Source of the DNA: Halorarius halobius
GTDB lineage: Archaea > Halobacteriota > Halobacteria > Halobacteriales > Haloarculaceae
Assembly: GCF_024298865.1 (NCBI RefSeq)
Contig: NZ_CP101161.1
Coordinates: 2,067,227-2,131,226, forward strand
Reading direction: 5' to 3'
Length of the DNA: 64,000 nt
The translations under genes were made by a program, and so were the position numbers. Below, piece after piece: positions 58,605 to 64,000 of this stretch. The notes beneath the pieces are model-generated. The model did not search any database and was not told where the DNA came from. It worked only from the letters and a program-made list of their open reading frames with translations. Positions within the stretch are counted from its first letter, which is position 1; every line of letters starts with the position of its first letter.

Positions 58605-59513
58605 TCAGCGCCACTCGACCGGGCGGGCGACCCTGACCGCGCCGGGCCGCACGTCGAGACGGACGTCCCGGAGCCCTCCGAGCGGCGTCCCGTCGGCCTC
58701 GACGGGGAGCCCCTCGCCACGGAGGTCGACCGACTTCCCGGTGTGGTAGTGGACCGCCGGGTGGTCGACGTGGTCGCCGCGACGGGCGAGGCGCGCGAGT
58801 CGGAGCCACTCGCGGGCCGACGTGGACTCGACGACGAGCAGGTGGAGGCGGCCGTCGCCCGGCCGTGCGTCGGGCAGGAGTTCGAACGCGCTCCCGCGGT
58901 AGCGGCCGCCGCCGACGGCGACGAGGCGCGCCTCGCCCGCGAACCGCTCGCTGTCGTCGACGGACGCCGACACCGTGAGCGGCGGCTCCGAGACGGCGGC
59001 CCGTGCGGTGCCGAGCAGGTACGCCAGCGGCCCCGGAAGCGCCCGCAGGGAGTCGGCGGCGTCGAGCGCCCGCCGGAACAGCCCTGCGGTGAACCCTAAC
59101 ACGAAGTAGCGCCGGTCGACGGGCGGTTCGGCGCGTATCTCGCCCACGTCGAGCGGGTGGGCGGCGACGCCGCCGGCCAGTCGCCGAGCGAGCGCCCGCC
59201 AGTCGGCGTCGCCGTACAGATGCCGGTAGACGCTGTTGCCCCGGCCCGCGGGAACGACGAACAGCGGCGGCGCCGACCGGTCGACGAGCGCGCCGGCCAC
59301 CTCGCCCAGCGTGCCGTCGCCGCCGACCACGACCAGCAGGTCGGCGTCCGCGCTCGCGTGGGCCGCCGCGGGCACCTCCCCGGGGCCGTCGGTGACCGTC
59401 GCGGTCACCTCACATGCGAAGGTCTCGCGGAGGTCGGCCAGCATCTCGCGGCCTTCCCCGTCGCCGGCGGCGGGGTTGACGACGCAGGCGACGCGGTCGA
59501 GCGTCACAGCCAC
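58605..59513 (-). CDS. diacylglycerol-kinase-family lipid kinase
   Basis: A 302-residue protein with an N-terminal NAD-kinase-like catalytic domain (ACVVNPAAGDGEG near residues 9-21, VVVGGDGTLGEV near 61-72, VPAGRGNSVYRHL) and a C-terminal beta-sandwich, as in YegS/DagK. It probably phosphorylates a lipid or isoprenoid; the substrate is unknown. The start is a GTG at 59513, which overlaps the end of the MmgE/PrpD gene by 10 bases; another GTG two codons on is possible. Confidence 0.82.
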   Translation of the reverse strand: MAVTLDRVACVVNPAAGDGEGREMLADLRETFACEVTATVTDGPGEVPAAAHASADADLLVVVGGDGTLGEVAGALVDRSAPPLFVVPAGRGNSVYRHLYGDADWRALARRLAGGVAAHPLDVGEIRAEPPVDRRYFVLGFTAGLFRRALDAADSLRALPGPLAYLLGTARAAVSEPPLTVSASVDDSERFAGEARLVAVGGGRYRGSAFELLPDARPGDGRLHLLVVESTSAREWLRLARLARRGDHVDHPAVHYHTGKSVDLRGEGLPVEADGTPLGGLRDVRLDVRPGAVRVARPVEWR

Positions 59514-61060
59514 TCACCGAGCGCGACCGTCTCGGCCTCGTACATAGCGTCCAGTTCGTCGGCGGCCCGCCGGGCCTCGGGGTCGCTCGCGCCGCGGGCC
59601 TCCAGGGCCGCCCGGAGCTTGTTGCGCGCGACGGCCCGCACCTCCGGCAGGGTGTGACCCGCGAACCCGGTCGGGTGGTCGACCGTCGCCGACAGCGTCT
59701 CGCCGCCGTCGAGTTCGACCGTCACCCGCGCGCCCATCCGCTTGTCGGCCGTCGAGAGGTCGTCCGGGAGCGGTCGCTTGCGGACGAACCGCGCGAGCGT
59801 CGGCAGATGTCGAAGCGTCGTCGCGGGGCCGACGGCCGACATCGAGTACGGTATCACACCGGGGCCGACGCGCCGGAGCATCGCTCCCAGCGGCACCTCC
59901 GAGTCGAGCGCCGCCATCGTGAACTGGGGGTCGTGCTCGACGGCGACGTTGTCGGCGAGTTTCCACACCCGCGACTCCCCGAGTGCGGCCGGCGTGAACT
60001 GCCGAGCGGTGTGTTCGCCGCGCAGGAGCGCGCTGGCGACGTTGTACGGCACCGAAAAGGAGAGTGCGGCGAGCGTCGAGTCGGGGCCGCGGACGTGGGG
60101 GGTCGCGCGGTCGTTCACCTCCGTGCAGAACAGCGACCCCTCGACGGTGACGCGGCCGATGGTCACCTCGCGGTCCGGTAGTTCGCGGCGCAGTTCCAGT
60201 GCCGCCTCGACGGGCGCGGTGACGTACGCACAGCCGGGGACGGGCTTGACCGTCAGCGCGCGGGTGTGCCAGCGCTCCCCGAGTCCGGTCAGGAACTCGG
60301 GGAGTGGCTTGCTGGCGAACGCCTCGAGGAACCCGCCCTCGGCTTCCAGCAGGTCGGTCGCCCCGCGGGCCCCCTCGCGGGCGCGGGTCACGGCCGTCAG
60401 CCCCACGAGCAGGGGGTCGGCGGCGCTGGTCAGTTTCGCGTCGCTCCCGAGGAACGCGGCGTCGAGCGGCCACGGCGGTTGCCCGAGCGCCACTCCGAGC
60501 GCGTCCGCCAGCGTGTCGGCGTCGTCGCCTTCGATTACGGCGCGGGCGACGGCGGCGGCGACGGCGTGGACGTAGGCGGTTTGCTGGCCGCGGAACGGAC
60601 CGACCGCCGCGGCCGAGGCGACGCGGGCGGCCACCTCGTTGGCGGCGACGACGGCGGTGAGTGCCCGGCGGCCGCTCGCGCCCGTCGCCTCCGCGGCCGC
60701 CAGCGGCACGAACACAGACGAGTGGCCGGTGTGGCCCCCGAGGACGGTGTCGTCGAAGTCGAGCGCCATCGACAGTGCGGCGTGGCCCCAGCACGCCCCT
60801 CTCAGGGTGGAGTCGGGTCCCCCGAGAAACGAGACGGGGCCGTCGCCGTGGTCGCGCTCGACCGCGGCGGCTATCTCGTCGGCCACGGGCAAATCGAGCG
60901 ACCAGACGGCCGCCCCGACCGTCGAGTGCACCTGCGCGCGGGCGGCCCGCCTGACCGCCGGCGGCACGTCCCGGTAGCCGAGGTCGGTCGCCCATGCGGC
61001 GGCGCGTTCGAGGAACGGCGGTTCCTCGTCGTCGCCGCCCACGAACGGGAGCCTCACCAT
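59504..61060 (-). CDS. MmgE/PrpD-family protein
   Basis: A 518-residue member of the MmgE/PrpD family (2-methylcitrate dehydratase, cis-aconitate decarboxylase). It has a helical domain with HAALSMALDFDDTVLGGHTGHSS (about 93-115), the characteristic helix with Asp and His, and an alpha/beta domain with PGCAYVTAP and DKRMGARVTV. No methylcitrate-cycle genes flank it, so the substrate is open. It is the upstream partner of the lipid kinase, overlapping by 10 bases. Confidence 0.87.
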   Translation of the reverse strand: MVRLPFVGGDDEEPPFLERAAAWATDLGYRDVPPAVRRAARAQVHSTVGAAVWSLDLPVADEIAAAVERDHGDGPVSFLGGPDSTLRGACWGHAALSMALDFDDTVLGGHTGHSSVFVPLAAAEATGASGRRALTAVVAANEVAARVASAAAVGPFRGQQTAYVHAVAAAVARAVIEGDDADTLADALGVALGQPPWPLDAAFLGSDAKLTSAADPLLVGLTAVTRAREGARGATDLLEAEGGFLEAFASKPLPEFLTGLGERWHTRALTVKPVPGCAYVTAPVEAALELRRELPDREVTIGRVTVEGSLFCTEVNDRATPHVRGPDSTLAALSFSVPYNVASALLRGEHTARQFTPAALGESRVWKLADNVAVEHDPQFTMAALDSEVPLGAMLRRVGPGVIPYSMSAVGPATTLRHLPTLARFVRKRPLPDDLSTADKRMGARVTVELDGGETLSATVDHPTGFAGHTLPEVRAVARNKLRAALEARGASDPEARRAADELDAMYEAETVALGEWL

Positions 61061-61148
61061 CGGTCCCCACCGGGCGTGCGTCGTTGCATGCTCGGGGCCT
61101 CGACAGCCAGCGGCAAAACAGTTCAGGCGGCGTCGGGTGTTGCGCCGG

Positions 61149-61835
61149 TCACGCGTCGACCTCCTCTATCACCTCGGGGGAGTCGTTCGCGGGGCTGTTC
61201 ACCTTCGCCGAGACGGGGTACGCCCGCATCTCGCCGTCGTACGGGTCCAGCAGGTCGGGCGAGGGGTCCGCGAGCCACTCGCGCTCCTCGTCGGGAGCGA
61301 GGACGACGGGCATCCGGTGGTGGTACTCCGACTGGAACTCGTTCGCCTCCGTCGTGACGACGGTGAACGTCTCGACGGTGTCGTCGCCGTCGTCCGGGCC
61401 GTCGGTACCGAACTCCGAGAGGCCGGTCTGGGTCGTCTCGGGCGTCCATCGCTCCCAGAGGCCGGCCATAGCGAACGGTTCCTCGTCCGGCAGGGTGATG
61501 CGGTACGGCTGTTTGCCCGCGTCCCGGGCCTGCCACTCGTAGTAACCGTCCGCGACGACGAGACAGCGTCGGCGCTCGTAGGCGTCCGCGAAGGCAGGCT
61601 TCTCGGTCACCGTCTCCGCCCGCGCGTTGATGAGTCCCTGGAAGCCGTCGTCGGCCCACGCCGGGATGAGCCCCCACTGCTGGTGAGAGAGGCGGTCGGG
61701 GTCGTGGTTCGTCACGACGGGAAGCGACTGGCTCGGGGCGGCGTTGTAGTGGGGCTGGAGGTCGTCGGGGACGGCCACGTCGAACCGCTCGGCGACCTCA
61801 CGCGGCTCCAGAAAGACGCTGTAGCGTCCGCACAT
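61149..61835 (-). CDS. SRAP-domain DNA-protein crosslink enzyme (HMCES/YedK)
   Basis: A 228-residue SRAP protein. Cys2 immediately after Met, Asn31 (HYNAAP), the Glu in DGYYEWQ and the His in EYHHRMPV are the conserved catalytic set that form a thiazolidine crosslink to abasic sites in single-stranded DNA. WGLIPAWA and INARAETV complete the fold. It protects replication forks. It is monocistronic and divergent from the DsbA-like gene. Confidence 0.94.
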   Translation of the reverse strand: MCGRYSVFLEPREVAERFDVAVPDDLQPHYNAAPSQSLPVVTNHDPDRLSHQQWGLIPAWADDGFQGLINARAETVTEKPAFADAYERRRCLVVADGYYEWQARDAGKQPYRITLPDEEPFAMAGLWERWTPETTQTGLSEFGTDGPDDGDDTVETFTVVTTEANEFQSEYHHRMPVVLAPDEEREWLADPSPDLLDPYDGEMRAYPVSAKVNSPANDSPEVIEEVDA

Positions 61836-61944
61836 ACCCGGCGTACGGGCGGGAGCGAGAAAACAGTATCCCGTGGATGCCCTCTAGCCTGATTTTGGTG
61901 GGAATCCGAACAACCGTTTTCCCTCCCCGGCGCGACCGGTGGGC

Positions 61945-62601
61945 ATGGACCGACGACGCTTCCTCGCGGGGGCGGGGGCACTCGGGACGACGGCGCTGGC
62001 TGGCTGTACGGGCGGTGGGGGCGGCGACGGCGCGTCGGGTACGCCGATAGCCGGCCACCCGGCGGGCGCGGACCTCGACGCCCAGCCACGACTGGGCGAC
62101 GCCGAAGAGACGGTCATCGTCGCGTTCGAGGACCCGTCGTGTACGCTCTGCCGGCGGTTCGAGCGGGAGACGTACCCCCGAATCGTCTCCGACCTCGTGG
62201 AGCCCGGGACCGCGTCGTTCGTCTACCGCGGCCTGCCCATCATCTACCCGTGGGGCGACCCCGCCGCACACGTCTTGGAGGCGACGTTCGCCGCGGACGC
62301 CGACGCGTTCTGGGCGCTGAAAGACCACTACTACGCCGAGCAGGGCGCGTTCGACGAGTCGAACGTGTACGAGCGGTCGCGGGCGTTCCTCGACGGCGAG
62401 ACGAGCGTCGACGCCGACGCCGTCGTCTCGGCCGCGGAAGGCGGCGAGGCCGACGCCGCGGTGCAGGCGGACCTCGATGCGGGCGGTGCGCTCGACGTCG
62501 GGCAGACGCCGGTGTTCTACCTGTTCCGCGACGGGCGCTACGAGACGACGGTGCGGGGCGCACAGGGGTACAGCGTGTTCGCCACCGCGCTGGAGGGGTG
62601 A
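61945..62601 (+). CDS. DsbA-like Tat lipoprotein (thioredoxin fold)
   Basis: A 218-residue protein. Twin-arginine MDRRRFLAGAG and lipobox ALAGC (Cys21) give an exported lipid-anchored protein after a Gly-rich linker. The thioredoxin-fold domain has FEDPSCTLCRRF with Cys66 and Cys69 (CxxC), the helical insertion WALKDHYYAEQGAFDES and cis-Pro VGQTPVFYLF, the DsbA/DsbG signature set. It is expected to make or shuffle disulfides outside the cell. It overlaps the following membrane protein gene by one base (TGATG). Confidence 0.85.
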   Translation: MDRRRFLAGAGALGTTALAGCTGGGGGDGASGTPIAGHPAGADLDAQPRLGDAEETVIVAFEDPSCTLCRRFERETYPRIVSDLVEPGTASFVYRGLPIIYPWGDPAAHVLEATFAADADAFWALKDHYYAEQGAFDESNVYERSRAFLDGETSVDADAVVSAAEGGEADAAVQADLDAGGALDVGQTPVFYLFRDGRYETTVRGAQGYSVFATALEG

Positions 62602-63179
62602 TGCGGCTCCCGACCCGCCGCCGGGACTGGCGGCTGATGGCCCGGACCGCGCGGCTCGTCGTCTCGGTCCCCCGGTACGCGGCACTTTCGGCCGTCGCGG
62701 CCGTCGCCGCCCTCTCGCTGTTCGTGTTCTCGCTGAACCTGCCGCTTTTCGGCTACGCGCTCTCGGCGGACCTGGCGCTCATACAGCGGGTCGAACTGCT
62801 CGTCGTGCAGTTCCCGTTCGTGGGCCCGGCGTTCGACCCCCTTCAAGGGCTGTTGCTCGTGGGCGTCGCCGCCCTGACGGGCGTCGACGTGGCGATGGCG
62901 GTCTACCACTTCCGCGAGCACGGCGTCTCCGTCCGGCAGGGCGGGACCGGCGCGGCGGGCGTCCTGCTCGGAACGCTTGGCGCCGGCTGTGCGGCCTGCG
63001 GCTCCGCGATACTGGTCGGCCTGCTGTCGCTTCTCGGCGTCTCCACCTCCTTGCTGTGGCTCCCGCTGGACGGCCTGGAGTTCGCGCTCGGCGCGGTGGT
63101 CGTGCTCCTGCTGTCGGTGTTCTGGCTGGCCGACGGGATGCGCGGCGGCGAGGTGAACGGCTGTCCGGTGGAGCCGTAG
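62601..63179 (+). CDS. CxxC-containing polytopic membrane protein, probable thiol-redox partner
   Basis: A 192-residue protein with a basic N-terminus (1-20) and about four hydrophobic helices (around 27-50, 82-102, 117-150 and 152-175). The third helix begins with GAGCAACGSAI, placing Cys130 and Cys133 (CxxC) at a membrane face. Coupling to a DsbA-like gene suggests it reoxidises or reduces that partner, analogous to DsbB, DsbD or VKOR, but I cannot place it confidently in those families. Cys187 near the end may also be redox active. Confidence 0.68.
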   Translation: MRLPTRRRDWRLMARTARLVVSVPRYAALSAVAAVAALSLFVFSLNLPLFGYALSADLALIQRVELLVVQFPFVGPAFDPLQGLLLVGVAALTGVDVAMAVYHFREHGVSVRQGGTGAAGVLLGTLGAGCAACGSAILVGLLSLLGVSTSLLWLPLDGLEFALGAVVVLLLSVFWLADGMRGGEVNGCPVEP

Positions 63180-63223
63180 CGCGCGAGAGTTTAACCGACA
63201 GGGGGGCGTAGCCGGCGTGTCAG

Positions 63224-63652
63224 ATGGACGACGACGAGCCGGCGTTCCGGACCGCCGCGGACCTCCGCGAGGAGACGCGGGCCGCCACGCCCGACTTCTC
63301 CATCCCGGAGCATCCGGAGCGCCGCTACCCCCGCGAGGGGGGCGTCGAGTACGAGGGCGGGACCGTGTTCCTGTTGTCGCCCGCGGGCGAGCGCGACGAG
63401 GCGTCGCTGGCGTCGCTCGTCGAAGCCGTCCTCGACGGCGGCGACTACCGCTACGGCGACTGGTTCGACTTGCCGATGCCGCTGTTTCTCGTCCACGACG
63501 ACGAGACGGGCGACACGTTCCGCGTGGCCGTCCGCGACGGGCGGGTGGAACTGCACGTCCGCCCGGAGACCGAACCGGCGGGTCTGCGGGAGTTCTACGA
63601 CCGGCTCGTCGACGCCACCGACGGGGAGTGGCGCGTCGAGCGTCGAACCTGA
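63224..63652 (+). CDS. small soluble haloarchaeal protein of unknown function
   Basis: A 142-residue acidic protein, no recognised family. It shows a two-layer alpha/beta look with strands GGTVFLLS and LFLVHDDETGDTFRVAVRDG and a final helix AGLREFYDRLVD. TATA-like GTTTAACC near 63189-63196 lies about 30 bases before the ATG. There is no clear partner. Confidence 0.7.
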   Translation: MDDDEPAFRTAADLREETRAATPDFSIPEHPERRYPREGGVEYEGGTVFLLSPAGERDEASLASLVEAVLDGGDYRYGDWFDLPMPLFLVHDDETGDTFRVAVRDGRVELHVRPETEPAGLREFYDRLVDATDGEWRVERRT

Positions 63653-63712
63653 CGTTTTGACGGTTTTGCCACGACGTTCATTTGTGTAGGTGTCTCCCGA
63701 TGGGGTAGAGCA

Positions 63713-64000
63713 ATGAGTCTGAACAGGCGCAGTTTCGTGAAAGCCGCCGGCGCCGCTGGCGCGGCGACGGCGTTCACCGGCTCGGCCGGTGCGGTCCCCG
63801 GAATCAGCGACGCTCTGGACGTCGACGGTGGGCTTCAGGAGACGCTGGTGGTGTTTCGCGAGCGGGACGACCGCTCCCTGCTCGACGCGTTCGACCTCCT
63901 GGAAGGGCGCTACGACTACGAGGAACTGCCGGTGACGTGGACGCATCTCGACGGCGACCAGATAGCGACGGTCGCGGAGGACGACCGCGTGCTCCACGTC
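63713..64000 (+). CDS. Tat-exported subtilase-like protein, 5' part (truncated by window end)
   Basis: The first 96 residues only. MSLNRRSFVKAAGAAGAATAF is a twin-arginine signal. The following segment (GLQETLVVFRERDDRSLLDAFDLL, QIATVAEDDRVLHV) resembles the I9-like propeptide of haloarchaeal S8 serine peptidases (halolysins), which fold in the cytoplasm and exit by Tat. The catalytic domain lies outside the window, so this is a likely but unproven call. Confidence 0.6.
   Translation, partial: MSLNRRSFVKAAGAAGAATAFTGSAGAVPGISDALDVDGGLQETLVVFRERDDRSLLDAFDLLEGRYDYEELPVTWTHLDGDQIATVAEDDRVLHV

Overview
The window is a compact, very GC-rich chromosomal segment from a halophilic archaeon of the class Halobacteria. 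The evidence is the strongly acidic proteins, leaderless-looking genes with TATA elements about 27 bases before the start codon, a TFB transcription factor, the archaeal amidotransferase subunit GatD, a SAMP1-like modifier, HalX/HalOD1/bacterio-opsin-activator signalling domains, Tat-exported lipoproteins and archaeal PilB/PilC pairs. The genus cannot be fixed from the sequence alone. No insertion sequence, CRISPR array, prophage or replication origin was seen.

Layout. 1-3.1 kb: an SMR exporter, a small unknown gene, a TFB whose zinc ribbon has lost its cysteines, and a membrane-anchored putative metalloprotease with thrombospondin type 3 repeats. 3.2-9.6 kb: a TrkA-TrkH-TrkH potassium uptake operon, then a PspA/IM30 protein whose start site lies beside a perfect palindrome, and a four-helix membrane protein. 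9.6-15.3 kb (minus strand): threonyl-tRNA synthetase, an AhpD-like protein, an acyl-CoA synthetase, a HalOD1 protein and a frameshifted Bat-type regulator. 15.3-18.7 kb (minus strand): the D-glutamate catabolism pair DgcN-DgcA, an archaeal Vms1-type peptidyl-tRNA hydrolase and a small conserved protein. 18.7-23.4 kb: histidine kinase, HalX response regulator, a RecA-fold signalling protein, a secreted protein, an ArsR-type regulator and a membrane protein.

23.7-33.5 kb: gatD, a GNAT enzyme, a Tat lipoprotein, a SAMP1-like modifier, a fused siroheme decarboxylase (AhbA-AhbB type), an MFS carrier, a bactofilin-like membrane protein, two tandem short-chain dehydrogenases, another GNAT and a TrpD2-like protein. 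33.5-44.2 kb: a Tat-exported VPS62-like protein, a polyprenol-kinase-like protein, cyclophilin, an APC-UspA transporter, an FxsA protein, tRNA-Ile(GAT), several very small genes, an Eis-like acetyltransferase, a HAD phosphatase and a DUF7521-type membrane protein/HTH pair.

44.2-56.2 kb (minus strand) is the most distinctive region: two complete, head-to-tail PilB-PilC-large pilin-like modules separated by a 139-base AT-rich promoter region. Each module ends in an unusually long pilin-like protein (about 550 and 680 residues) with an Ig-like fold segment. This looks like a duplicated surface-filament or secretion machine.

56.2-64 kb: a fumarylacetoacetase-family hydrolase carrying a perfect 84-bp internal tandem duplication, a gamma-carbonic-anhydrase homologue lacking one metal histidine, a PAS-only sensor, a lipid-kinase family protein, an MmgE/PrpD protein, an SRAP DNA-protein crosslink enzyme, a DsbA-like Tat lipoprotein coupled to a CxxC membrane protein, a small unknown, and the start of a Tat-exported subtilase-like protein cut by the window end.

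Genes are packed tightly. Four convergent pairs share a 4-base CTAG/CTAA stop overlap, and most operon partners overlap by ATGA or TGATG. No gene-free stretch exceeds about 300 bases.
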